Part shown: piece by piece, positions 1 to 6,558 of the stretch
How the letters are laid out: each line of letters starts with the position of its first letter
Numbering within the stretch: position 1 is the first letter of the stretch
NCBI GenBank assembly: GCA_017960705.1
Contig: JAGCYR010000090.1
Span: forward strand, 1 to 23,415
Reading direction: 5' to 3'
From: Clostridia bacterium
Lineage (GTDB): Bacteria > Bacillota > Clostridia > Oscillospirales > CAG-272
Length of the DNA stretch: 23,415 nt
Notes under the pieces: model-generated
The model's database searches: none
Seen by the model: only the letters and a program-made list of their open reading frames with translations
What the model was told of the DNA's origin: nothing
Program-made: the position numbers and the translations under genes

Positions 1-2
1 AT

Positions 3-281
3 CTCGACCTGCTCCCGCGTTCCTGTTTCACCCTGACGGTCGAGTCCGACGGGAAAACGCCGTCCCGATCCTTCCGCGTCGACGCGGAAGGGATCGATCT
101 TTCCGACGTTGATTTCTCGGCGTTCTCGTTCTCCTCTCCCGGGGCGGGGACGGCGGTATTCCGGGAAAAATGCCGGCTCTGGCACAGAAAGCGGTATCGG
201 ATCAAAAGCGAGGCGTTCGATCGTCCCGTCGCGGTCCGCGCGATCCTCTACCGGGCGGAGGACGCCGGCAAGGTCAAGTGA
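3..281 (+). CDS. Partial hypothetical protein (3' end), possible phage structural protein
   Basis: The frame is open from the left edge of the window to a TGA at 279-281, giving the last 92 residues of a longer protein (ends RAEDAGKVK). I recognise no domain. The visible part is soluble, mixed alpha/beta-like, without membrane segments or signal. It lies 51 bp upstream of the next gene on the same strand and shares its high GC content, so it probably belongs to the same phage-like transcription unit. The start is outside the window. Function unknown. Confidence 0.6.
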   Translation, partial: LDLLPRSCFTLTVESDGKTPSRSFRVDAEGIDLSDVDFSAFSFSSPGAGTAVFREKCRLWHRKRYRIKSEAFDRPVAVRAILYRAEDAGKVK

Positions 282-332
282 ACCTCCGCCAAAAGAAAGA
301 AAGGAGTTCTCCCCGCCGGGGAGGATTAAACA

Positions 333-1007
333 ATGTCGATTGAAAAACTGACCGAAAGTGAAATGAACGAACAGGGCGTGGTCTCTCTCCCCACCCGCCC
401 GAACGGCGACTACGCGTCGGGGGGCGAGGCGCTCTCGGCGTCGGAACTGAAGGAACGCTTCGACCGTCTCCCGCGCTATATCGCAGAGCGGCTGAACCGA
501 CTGATCGAGGCGCTGAACGCGAGTCCCGCCGGACGGGAGGAGGCGATTGCGGAGCTGATCCTGACCGGGATGTTCCCCTCGACCGACGCGGGGCATACCC
601 TTGCCGACCTGTTCCGGGAGATCCTGAACGGAGATTTCGCGGGGTATCTCACGGTCGGGACGGAGACGCTCTCCGAATGCCTTGCGCGCAAGACGGACGC
701 CGTTACGGTCGTGAACTTCTCGGACGAGGAGCTGACGCCCGAAGACGGGATCGAATACCGGTGCGGGACGGTCACGGAACTGGAACTGTCGCTGCCCGAC
801 TCCCCGCCGCCCACCTTCCGCTGCACGCTGGTTTTCGACACGCCGACGGGGAGCGGGACAGTCTCGGTCGATTATCCCGAGGGGATCCGGTGGTCGGGCG
901 ACGACGTCGGGTACGGGGCGTTCCTGGCAGCGAAAGGACGGCACTACACCGTTACGATCTGGTACGACGGCGCGTGGGAGGCGGCGGTAAGGGGGGCGGA
1001 TCTGTGA
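333..1007 (+). CDS. Phage-like tail/baseplate-region protein (hypothetical)
   Basis: A 224-residue soluble protein. The start at 333 is supported by GGAGGA about 8 nt upstream. The N-terminal stretch MNEQGVVSLPTRPN, followed by an LSASELKERFDRLP-type segment (about residues 36-48) and a helix, resembles a protein type I associate with the tail-fibre/baseplate end of clostridial prophages. That is recollection, not a search result. The C-terminal half (about 125-224) is beta-rich (TFRCTLVFDTPTGSGTVSVD, then a YTVTIWYDGAW ending), as expected of a small binding or stalk domain. It is followed after 70 bp by another gene in the same direction. Its exact role is unknown; a host-binding or tail-tip part is the best guess. 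Confidence 0.6.
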   Translation: MSIEKLTESEMNEQGVVSLPTRPNGDYASGGEALSASELKERFDRLPRYIAERLNRLIEALNASPAGREEAIAELILTGMFPSTDAGHTLADLFREILNGDFAGYLTVGTETLSECLARKTDAVTVVNFSDEELTPEDGIEYRCGTVTELELSLPDSPPPTFRCTLVFDTPTGSGTVSVDYPEGIRWSGDDVGYGAFLAAKGRHYTVTIWYDGAWEAAVRGADL

Positions 1008-1077
1008 TCAGCGAACTCCGAAACGCCTCCGTACCCGTCCGGCTCCGACCGTATCAAAAGAAAGGGGGAAACCCGAA

Positions 1078-1470
1078 ATGCTGAAAATCAAACTCGTCGG
1101 CGACAGCTACGCTCTGCTCACGGGGGGCGCCGATACCGGGGAGAACGGGACGGTCGAACTCTCGCTCCCCTCGGGGATCACTGCGGTCGCGGTCAACGGA
1201 CGCGCCTTCCCCGCGGCGGGGTCCGTCTGCCGTATGCCGGTCACGGCGTTCAAAACCGGAGTCAACCGCCTGACCCTGCGGCGAACCGACGGAAAACCGA
1301 TCCCCTCCGAGGGGATCCGGCTGACCGGGGGACTGTTCTCCCCGGCGGGGGCGGATCTGCCCGACCTGATCGCCGCGTTCGACGCGCGCTTTGCCGAACT
1401 GGCGGGCGTGATCGCGTCTCTTTCCGCCCGCGTCAAGAATCTGGAAGACGATACCGGGATCCTCCCGTAA
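1078..1470 (+). CDS. Hypothetical small beta-rich protein, phage-like cassette
   Basis: A 130-residue protein. The start at 1078 has AAAGGGGG about 9 nt upstream. Residues 1-85 look like a beta-sandwich (alternating short strands, many Gly/Thr), and residues 90-128 form an amphipathic helix (DLIAAFDARFAELAGVIASL) that could trimerise, a layout common in tail-fibre or baseplate accessory proteins. No family recognised. It sits between the tail-like gene and a membrane protein gene, all in one direction with gaps of 17-70 bp, so co-transcription is likely. Function is inference from context only. Confidence 0.55.
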   Translation: MLKIKLVGDSYALLTGGADTGENGTVELSLPSGITAVAVNGRAFPAAGSVCRMPVTAFKTGVNRLTLRRTDGKPIPSEGIRLTGGLFSPAGADLPDLIAAFDARFAELAGVIASLSARVKNLEDDTGILP

Positions 1471-1487
1471 AAAAGAAAGGAATCAAA

Positions 1488-2138
1488 ATGAAAACCGAAA
1501 AAACCGCATTTTCCGCCGCCCGCGTCGCGGCTGTTCTCCTCGTTTGTCTGCTCCTTCTCGTCTGCCCCCTGACCGCCCTCTGCGCGGAGGGGGAAGAGAT
1601 TGCCGAAACCGACGCTGAGTCGACGTCCTCCGACAGGGGGGCGGGTGCTGATTTCGCCGTGATCGTCGGGAATTTCTTTGACGAACATTCGGGCGAGATC
1701 TTCTCGGCGCTCTCGCTTGTCGGGACGGTCCTGCTCGCATGGATCGCCCGCAGCGGTCTGCTCCCCGCGATGAAGAGCGGGCTCGACGGACTCGCCGCCG
1801 GGGTCGACCGCCTGACCGACAGCGCCAGACGCGCCGAGGAGGGGCAGAGCCGTCTGCTTTCGGACTTTCTCTCCGACGCCGAACCGATCCTCTCCGAACT
1901 GTCCGGGATGCGCGATCTCTTCGCCTCGCTTTCGGAACGCACCGCTGAACTGGAAAAGCGCACCGCGGAGGCGGCGGAGAACGACGAGAAACTGACCGCC
2001 CTGAACCTCGCGGCGGTCGAGATGCTGAAAGAGGTCTTTACCGCGGCGAAACTCCCCGTCACCTCAAAAGAAGAACTTGCGGCGATCTACCGCCGGGCGC
2101 TTGACGCGGTGGAGAACGGAGGGGAGGGAACGCCGTGA
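1488..2138 (+). CDS. Exported, membrane-anchored coiled-coil protein
   Basis: A 216-residue protein, start supported by AAGGAA 6 nt upstream. It has a signal peptide (hydrophobic core about residues 11-31, likely cleavage after LTALCA), a second hydrophobic segment at about 70-88 (IFSALSLVGTVLLAWIA), then a long helical, probably coiled-coil region from about 98 to 185 rich in E/A/L/R. The C-terminus overlaps the next gene by 4 nt (GTGA), indicating translational coupling. No family recognised. In a phage-like cassette such a protein could act at the membrane in lysis (spanin- or holin-accessory-like) or in injection, but the sequence does not decide this. Confidence 0.6.
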   Translation: MKTEKTAFSAARVAAVLLVCLLLLVCPLTALCAEGEEIAETDAESTSSDRGAGADFAVIVGNFFDEHSGEIFSALSLVGTVLLAWIARSGLLPAMKSGLDGLAAGVDRLTDSARRAEEGQSRLLSDFLSDAEPILSELSGMRDLFASLSERTAELEKRTAEAAENDEKLTALNLAAVEMLKEVFTAAKLPVTSKEELAAIYRRALDAVENGGEGTP

Positions 2139-2491
2139 CCCGCAAACGGCTGCTGTTCCTCGTCCTCGGCTGGGCGGTCTCGACCGTGCCGGCGCTGCTC
2201 GCGACGCTCACGTGGTTCCCGCTCTTCGTTTCCCGCGGGGAGGGGACGCGGACGGTCTCGCTGCTTTCCTGCCTTTTGATCGCCGTCGCGCTGGTTCCGC
2301 TCCGCCGTGCGATCGGGACGTTCTTTCGCAATCTGACGGCGTGGAAGGTCTATCTGTTCCTCTTCGTGTTCTTTACCGTGACGGGCTCGATCGCCTACGA
2401 GATGCGCTGCGTCGCCGCGGTGGGGCTGGTCTCGTCGGTCCCCGGCAGCATCCTTTTCGCCCTCGGGCGGGGAAGCGGTGAGAAAAAATGA
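2135..2491 (+). CDS. Small multi-pass membrane protein, holin-like in context
   Basis: A 118-residue protein with a GTG start whose bases overlap the stop of the preceding gene (GTGA, 2135-2138); GGAGGG lies just upstream. Four hydrophobic segments are visible (about 6-30, 42-57, 70-88 and 92-112), with a charged Lys-rich tail (GSGEKK). The ATGA overlap with the next gene shows tight coupling. Small size, several membrane passes and its place in a phage-like cassette fit a holin or holin-associated protein, but I see no diagnostic motif and no endolysin gene alongside. Could equally be an uncharacterised integral membrane protein. Confidence 0.55.
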   Translation: MTRKRLLFLVLGWAVSTVPALLATLTWFPLFVSRGEGTRTVSLLSCLLIAVALVPLRRAIGTFFRNLTAWKVYLFLFVFFTVTGSIAYEMRCVAAVGLVSSVPGSILFALGRGSGEKK

Positions 2492-3327
2492 CCGGCGGCG
2501 ATCTGCGCGGGCTCGGGGAGCTCCGGATCAAGCGCGGCGCCGGGATCGTGGTCGGCGCCCTGACCTTCCTCGTTTCGATCATGATCTTCTTCACCGAGCC
2601 GTCGCTGTCCGCGAAGCCCGTCGAACACGTCTCGGTCCAGATGTCGGTCACGATGTTCTGTATCTTTATGATGTATACCTCGATGAGCGACGCCGGCTGC
2701 CGCGCCGGTGAGGAACGCCCCGAATACGCGGCGGCGCGGGACGAATGGACGAACCTTGCCGACCGCGTTCGCCGCTCGGGGTTCCTTTCGGAACTCGCAG
2801 GATTCTGCCGGCGGCTCGCGATCGAGGAACGGGAGGAGGCGCGGGCGGACCGTCTGGCGGCGGTCGGATTGTCTCTTTCCGACTACGCTTCGATCGAGTC
2901 CGACCCCGCCCGCTACCGTGCGCTCCCGCGCCGCACCCGCCGTATGATCCGAAAAGTACGCGCCGTCCGGCTTCTGAAACTTCCGCCCGACCGTCTGCTG
3001 TCGAGCGCGGGAAAGAGCAGGCGCCGGATCGCCCCCGTTTCGCCCGGCGCCCAGAGGACGCGCTCGACGGTTTTCGCCATGGTGCCGTCGGTCGCCGGGA
3101 CGTTTCTTACGGTCTCGGTGGCGTTCACGATGGCGGACGGGCTGCCCGCGTCGGCTGTGATCTCGGCGGCGTTCCGTCTGCTCGCCCTGCTCTGGATGGG
3201 CTTCCGCGGCTACGGGATGGGGTACCGCAGCGTGGTGCGCGACGGCGTTTCGGCGTGCAAGACCCGCTCAGCGCTCCTGCTCCGTTTCCTTACCGAATGC
3301 GGCGATGAAGCGATCTCCGCGGAATGA
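2488..3327 (+). CDS. Hypothetical integral membrane protein
   Basis: A 279-residue protein whose ATG overlaps the preceding TGA (ATGA at 2488-2491). Two N-terminal membrane segments (about 18-38 and 50-66) and two near the C-terminus (about 195-215 and 222-245) flank a central basic, helical cytoplasm-like domain (about 75-190, many Arg). No family recognised. It is the last gene of the six-gene plus-strand cassette and ends 91 bp before sigG. The arginine-rich middle part and paired membrane hairpins resemble other poorly described membrane proteins of clostridial mobile elements, but I cannot name a family. Confidence 0.55.
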   Translation: MTGGDLRGLGELRIKRGAGIVVGALTFLVSIMIFFTEPSLSAKPVEHVSVQMSVTMFCIFMMYTSMSDAGCRAGEERPEYAAARDEWTNLADRVRRSGFLSELAGFCRRLAIEEREEARADRLAAVGLSLSDYASIESDPARYRALPRRTRRMIRKVRAVRLLKLPPDRLLSSAGKSRRRIAPVSPGAQRTRSTVFAMVPSVAGTFLTVSVAFTMADGLPASAVISAAFRLLALLWMGFRGYGMGYRSVVRDGVSACKTRSALLLRFLTECGDEAISAE

Positions 3328-3418
3328 TTTTCCAAGCCCCGATTCTCGCCGGAGGGGATTAAAACCCGCCCAGCCCGTCCATACTTTTCTTATCCCCAAG
3401 GGAAAGGAAGAGGACGGT

Positions 3419-4195
3419 ATGAAGAACGGCGGCAAGGTCGAGATCAGCGGACTCGATACGGCGAGTCTGACCACGCTTTCGGACGGGGAGAAGCGCGATC
3501 TGCTCGCTTCGGCGCAAGCGGGGGATAAGGCGGCGCGCGACCGGCTGATCCTCGGGAATCTCCGGCTGGTGCTCTCGGTGATCCGCCGCTTTTCCTCGCG
3601 CAACGAGAACCCCGACGATCTGTTTCAGGTCGGGGTGATCGGGCTGATCAAGGCGATCGACCACTTCAAACTCGACCTCGACGTGAAGTTCTCGACCTAC
3701 GCCGTCCCCATGATCATCGGGGAGATCCGTCGGTATCTGCGCGACAACAACAGCATCCGGGTCACCCGCTCGACCCGCGATCTCGCCTACCGCGCGCTCT
3801 CTGCAAGAGAGGAGCTGACGGGAAAGACCGGGCGCGAGCCCACGGTCGAGGAGATCGCGAGCGCGCTCGGGGAGGACCCCGCGACGGTCTCGCAGGCGAT
3901 GGAGGCGATCGTCGAGCCGGTCTCGCTCTACGACTCGGTCTACGGCGACGGCGACGACGCGGTCTACGTGATCGACCAGCTGAAGGACGAGAGCGTCTCC
4001 GACGAGATCTGGATCGAGAACATCGCGCTCCGCGAGGCGATGGACAAACTGGGACAGCGCGAGCGCGACATTATCCGTATGCGCTTCTACCGCGGCAAGA
4101 CCCAGATGGAGATCGCCGCCGAGATCGGCATCTCGCAGGCGCAGGTCTCCCGCCTCGAAAAAAGCGCCATCGAACACATCCGAGAGAATATGTAA
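3419..4195 (+). CDS. sigG: RNA polymerase sporulation sigma factor SigG
   Basis: This 258-residue protein matches sigma-G, the late forespore-specific sigma factor of spore formers, in length (260 in Bacillus subtilis) and order of regions. The N-terminus KVEISGLDTASLTTL corresponds to the family's KVEICGVDTSKLPVL. Region 2 (about 45-112) contains GNLRLVLSVIRRF, DLFQVGVIGLIKAID and KFSTYAVPMIIGEIRRYLRD. Region 4 ends with the helix-turn-helix TQMEIAAEIGISQAQVSRLE (228-247). I chose the ATG at 3419 because AAAGGAAGAGG precedes it and the protein then starts like SigG; a longer reading from 3305 would overlap the upstream gene. In clostridia sigG usually follows spoIIGA-sigE; here the upstream neighbours are phage-like genes instead. 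A strong terminator follows 35 bp downstream. Confidence 0.95.
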   Translation: MKNGGKVEISGLDTASLTTLSDGEKRDLLASAQAGDKAARDRLILGNLRLVLSVIRRFSSRNENPDDLFQVGVIGLIKAIDHFKLDLDVKFSTYAVPMIIGEIRRYLRDNNSIRVTRSTRDLAYRALSAREELTGKTGREPTVEEIASALGEDPATVSQAMEAIVEPVSLYDSVYGDGDDAVYVIDQLKDESVSDEIWIENIALREAMDKLGQRERDIIRMRFYRGKTQMEIAAEIGISQAQVSRLEKSAIEHIRENM

Positions 4196-4230
4196 CGGCT
4201 TCTCTCTCTCCCTTCCACTGATCCATCACA

Positions 4231-4263
4231 AAAACCCCCGGGCGCATTGCGCCCGGGGGTTTT
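4231..4263 (+). terminator. Bidirectional Rho-independent terminator of sigG
   Basis: A perfect 15-bp stem AAAACCCCCGGGCGC / GCGCCCGGGGGTTTT with an ATT loop. The A-run and T-run pair, so it can stop transcription from both sides: sigG from the left and the candidate small RNA from the right. Confidence 0.93.
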
Positions 4264-4413
4264 CATTAAATTGAATCAGTTTTCGCGTCGCACCGGTCCT
4301 TATGATCTACGAGTTTTCGTTTCCCGTTGGTGAGCCAAGAAGTGCCTTAATTGAAACGAATTTTCCCAGTAAATACGGGACTTTTTCGGCTACAGAGGTC
4401 TCCCCTCCGGATC
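4231..4413 (-). ncRNA. Candidate stand-alone small RNA of about 180 nt, family unknown
   Basis: No convincing reading frame exists here, yet the stretch has a complete transcription unit: a near-consensus promoter at 4421-4449 and the bidirectional terminator at 4231-4263. The predicted RNA starts at about 4413. It can form a hairpin GGAGG-GGAGA-CCUCU near its 5' end, a hairpin around CCCGU-AUUU-ACUGGG, and a longer stem UUCGUUUC/GAAACGAA enclosing UUGG-CUCA-CCAA, before the terminator stem. The size matches 6S RNA, but I do not see a clear 6S central bubble or end pairing, so the family is open. It lacks the SRP core and tmRNA features. The purine-rich GGAGGGG at the 5' hairpin resembles a ribosome binding site. 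Confidence 0.55.
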
Positions 4414-4420
4414 TACTTTT

Positions 4421-4449
4421 ATTATACCACAAAAACCGGAAAGAGTCAA
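4421..4449 (-). promoter_or_regulatory. Sigma-A promoter of the candidate small RNA
   Basis: On the minus strand, TTGACT (4444-4449), a 17-nt spacer and a perfect TATAAT (4421-4426). Transcription should start near 4413-4414. It lies just past the fic stop codon and points away from fic, so it cannot serve that gene. Confidence 0.8.
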
Positions 4450-4456
4450 GACTATG

Positions 4457-5311
4457 TTATTCCTCTGCTTCGTAATAATACGAGTAGTCGATCCCTTTCA
4501 TAATGATCTCTCGGTTGAAAATATCGTCGGTTAGAGCGCTTTTCAAAAGGGTTTTGATCTTCGTTGGATCCACAACGCTCTCTCGCATAGCAGTTAGGTA
4601 CTTCGTCTTGTCGATCCGGCTCCAATCGACGCATTGCTTCAAATTCTTTTTCAGAATCAGATCGAGCCAGATGCGCGTGCTTCGACCGTTTCCTTCTCGA
4701 AACGGATGCGCCACGTTCATCTCCACGTACTTGTCCGCGATCGCGTCAAAGGAATCTTCCGGCATCTGCTCGATCTTGGACAGGTTATCGCGGAGAAACC
4801 GCACCGGAGCGAAGGCAAATCCGCCTTTCGAGATGTTGACCGTCCGAATTTGCCCTGCAAAATCAAATAGTCCCCCGAAAATGTAGCTGTGGATTTGCTG
4901 TAAGCCCTTCACTGTACCGACTTCAATATTGTCGACAAACCCGCTGTCAAACAGTTCGTACGCCTTTTGCTTGCTCTTTTCGTCGACGGAGGTTTCCATG
5001 TCCTTCATCCACTTGGAAAAGACCGCTGCCTTCTTGCTCGGGATCAGCGCAATAACCGTATTCAGCCCGGCGTCGTCCACAACGTCTGTACTGTAAAACT
5101 TCCCGTCCCGCGCTTTTAATTTCAGTTGTTTGCAAATTGCAATCAACTCAGCGTTTCTTCTTTTGATTGTCGCCCAATATACGCGCGGATTGCTTGTCTT
5201 TGTCAGTGCCTCTGCAATATCCATAGCGCAGAACCACCACTTGGAACTCTCTGCGTCCCAAACGGCTCTGACCGGGACATCTTCAAAAAAACGGATCGAT
5301 GTTTTTTGCAT
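4457..5311 (-). CDS. Bro-N-like/Fic fusion protein, class III Fic (AMPylase-type toxin or effector)
   Basis: A 284-residue protein; the ATG at 5311 is preceded by AGGAG, and a longer reading from 5401 would start upstream of the promoter. Residues about 5-105 resemble the Bro-N (phage antirepressor-like) domain (VRAVWDAESSKWWFCAMDIA). Residues about 130-255 are a Fic domain with the complete active motif HPFREGNGRSTR (202-213), where the His is the catalytic base; such enzymes usually transfer AMP to a target protein. The C-terminal MKGIDYSYYYEAEE contains S277xxxE281, the inhibitory motif found at the C-terminus of class III Fic proteins (usually SxxxEG/N; here Ala follows). No separate antitoxin gene is adjacent, consistent with self-inhibition. 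GC content is lower than the flanks. The target is unknown. Confidence 0.87.
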   Translation of the reverse strand: MQKTSIRFFEDVPVRAVWDAESSKWWFCAMDIAEALTKTSNPRVYWATIKRRNAELIAICKQLKLKARDGKFYSTDVVDDAGLNTVIALIPSKKAAVFSKWMKDMETSVDEKSKQKAYELFDSGFVDNIEVGTVKGLQQIHSYIFGGLFDFAGQIRTVNISKGGFAFAPVRFLRDNLSKIEQMPEDSFDAIADKYVEMNVAHPFREGNGRSTRIWLDLILKKNLKQCVDWSRIDKTKYLTAMRESVVDPTKIKTLLKSALTDDIFNREIIMKGIDYSYYYEAEE

Positions 5312-5341
5312 AGACAATCTCCTGCTTGAAACTCTACCTCT

Positions 5342-5370
5342 ATTATACCATATTTTTTGATAAAAAACAA
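5342..5370 (-). promoter_or_regulatory. Promoter of the fic gene
   Basis: Minus strand TTGTTT (5365-5370), 17-nt spacer, TATAAT (5342-5347); the start of transcription would be near 5335, about 24 nt before the fic ATG at 5311. This supports the shorter fic start. Confidence 0.75.
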
Positions 5371-5413
5371 TAATTGATCGAATGATTATTCCTCTGGACA
5401 ATGGGTATAAGCC

Positions 5414-5488
5414 GGGGGAGAAAAAGGGGGATCAAAAAGGGGGATAAAAAAGGGGGATAAGAAGGGGGATAAGAAAGGGTATAATAAA
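5414..5488. repeat. G5-tract tandem repeat, five units plus a degenerate sixth
   Basis: Units of 12-13 bp, GGGGGAGAAAAA, GGGGGATCAAAAA, GGGGGATAAAAAA, GGGGGATAAGAA, GGGGGATAAGAAA, then GGGTATAATAAA. The five G5 tracts are 7-8 nt apart, which could allow a G-quadruplex on the plus strand. The array lies about 45 bp upstream of the fic promoter. Confidence 0.9.
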
Positions 5489-5545
5489 TAGAGCCAAATG
5501 AATACGAACTATCGGACCGTATTCTTGATACAAAAATGACAAAAA

Positions 5546-5578
5546 ACGCGGGCTCCGAATTGCTTTCAGAGTCCGCGT
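5546..5578 (-). terminator. Rho-independent terminator after the GNAT gene
   Basis: A 10-bp stem ACGCGGGCTC/GAGTCCGCGT with one G-U pair and a 13-nt loop, followed on the minus strand by a TTTTTT run. It begins 10 bp past the GNAT stop codon. A T-rich run on the other side could make it bidirectional. Confidence 0.85.
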
Positions 5579-5587
5579 CTTCTTTTT

Positions 5588-6025
5588 TTATAGGTCCTTC
5601 TCCATCCGGATACAGCGGAACGTGTCGCCCTGGATGGGGGTGGGATCAGTGACCGTGAAGCCGAGTTTCTGATAGAAGCCGACGGCGGTCTCGCGACTGT
5701 TGACCACAATGTGCGAGAATCCGAGTTCGCGGATCCACGCTTCTGCTTCATTCACCACGCGGCGCCCGAGTTCGCGCCCGCGGTATTCCGGTAGCACGAC
5801 TACGCGCCCAATCAAGGCAGAGGTCGAATCGATCGGATTGATCCGACAGGTCGCCACGGGGAAGTCGTCGTCGGTCAGGACGATATACTTCGTCTCCGGC
5901 GTGTCCTTGTCGTCAAACTCCCGCCGCAGCGTGATCCCGTGCTGCTTCGCCATTCCCTGGATCCGCACGTAGTACGCCCCGGCTTGCTGCCAGGTCTCGG
6001 TGGCTCTGATTACTTGGATGTTCAT
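5588..6025 (-). CDS. GNAT-family N-acetyltransferase
   Basis: A 145-residue single-domain acetyltransferase that would move an acetyl group from acetyl-CoA to an unknown amine. The acetyl-CoA binding segment is clear: RVVVLPEYRGRELGRRVV (about residues 72-89, matching the R/QxxGxG/A loop motif), followed by the helix and NSRETAVGFYQKLGF, a typical C-terminal GNAT strand-helix with the conserved aromatic. It resembles the ElaA/YjcF type of small GNAT. The start at 6025 (MNIQVIRATE) is chosen because upstream ATGs overlap or precede the promoter at 6063-6091. Its GC content is closer to the flanking chromosome than the rest of the island. It has its own promoter and terminator, so it is a single-gene unit. 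Substrate unknown. Confidence 0.85.
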   Translation of the reverse strand: MNIQVIRATETWQQAGAYYVRIQGMAKQHGITLRREFDDKDTPETKYIVLTDDDFPVATCRINPIDSTSALIGRVVVLPEYRGRELGRRVVNEAEAWIRELGFSHIVVNSRETAVGFYQKLGFTVTDPTPIQGDTFRCIRMEKDL

Positions 6026-6062
6026 AAAAGACGCTTTTCCTTTGCTTTTGATGTGCCTTTTC

Positions 6063-6091
6063 ATTTTAGCACACTTGAGCGCGAAAAACAA
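6063..6091 (-). promoter_or_regulatory. Promoter of the GNAT gene
   Basis: Minus strand TTGTTT (6086-6091), 17-nt spacer, TAAAAT (6063-6068). It places the transcript start near 6056, about 30 nt before the ATG at 6025. Confidence 0.65.
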
Positions 6092-6123
6092 GACGGTGAG
6101 ATTCTAATTTGAAGAACTAATTG

Positions 6124-6192
6124 CCCAATAATTGGGTTGATTTTTGTCGGAATATATGTTACAATTAAATATATAGAATAGTTTGGTAAACT
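6124..6192 (+). promoter_or_regulatory. Promoter with two palindromic operator-like sites, helicase unit
   Basis: TTGATT (6137-6142), 17-nt spacer, TACAAT (6160-6165), reading toward the gene at 6246. A perfect palindrome CCCAAT-A-ATTGGG (6124-6136) abuts the -35 box, and a second inverted repeat AGTTT-GGT-AAACT (6180-6192) lies just past the predicted transcript start. These positions are typical for repressor or activator binding, which is inference. Confidence 0.6.
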
Positions 6193-6245
6193 GATATTGC
6201 GCTTTAGTAAAAGTGAATGCGCACGTTGTTACAACGAGGTAAGGC

Positions 6246-6545
6246 ATGGAAAAACAACACTTCGAACTGTTTATTGCAGGGCTTTATGCAAAAGGGAATC
6301 CAACTCCACTCGAAAAAGATGTTGCGGATACGTGGAAAGAACTGCAATCAAATCCTTTCAACGCGCATTCAGCTTCACAACAAATCCTAAAAAACAATCT
6401 CAATCATCCGGATGTATTTGCGGCGGTTATGGCAAAGCCGACTACCGTTCAAAAGCGACTGGAAGACGTTGATGAAAACGATTTAAAGTATAATCTTCGG
6501 AGCCAATTAGAGCTTCTTGTAATCAAAGCCAAGACTACCCATTAA
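6246..6545 (+). CDS. Small unknown protein preceding the DUF2075 helicase
   Basis: A 99-residue soluble, mainly helical, charged protein; the ATG follows GAGGTAAGGC. I recognise no family. It contains no signal or membrane segment; residues 1-40 and 60-99 look like helices with a short loop between. It ends 13 bp before the helicase gene and shares its promoter and AT content, so the two probably form one unit, with this protein as a partner, regulator or inhibitor of the nuclease-helicase. It has no obvious DNA-binding helix-turn-helix, although the operator-like sites upstream imply that some regulator exists. Confidence 0.7.
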   Translation: MEKQHFELFIAGLYAKGNPTPLEKDVADTWKELQSNPFNAHSASQQILKNNLNHPDVFAAVMAKPTTVQKRLEDVDENDLKYNLRSQLELLVIKAKTTH

Positions 6546-6558
6546 GGAGTAGAAAAGA

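Noticed and set aside
3328..3418. Sigma-F or sigma-G type promoter before sigG
   Set aside because: A CATACTT element is present, but no properly spaced -35 sequence of these sigma factors can be found.
4261..4456. Plus-strand RNA in the sigG-fic gap
   Set aside because: No promoter with correct spacing is visible on the plus strand, while the minus strand has a near-consensus one.
5414..5488. CRISPR array
   Set aside because: Units are 12-13 bp and directly adjacent without spacers, and no cas gene is present; it is a simple tandem repeat.
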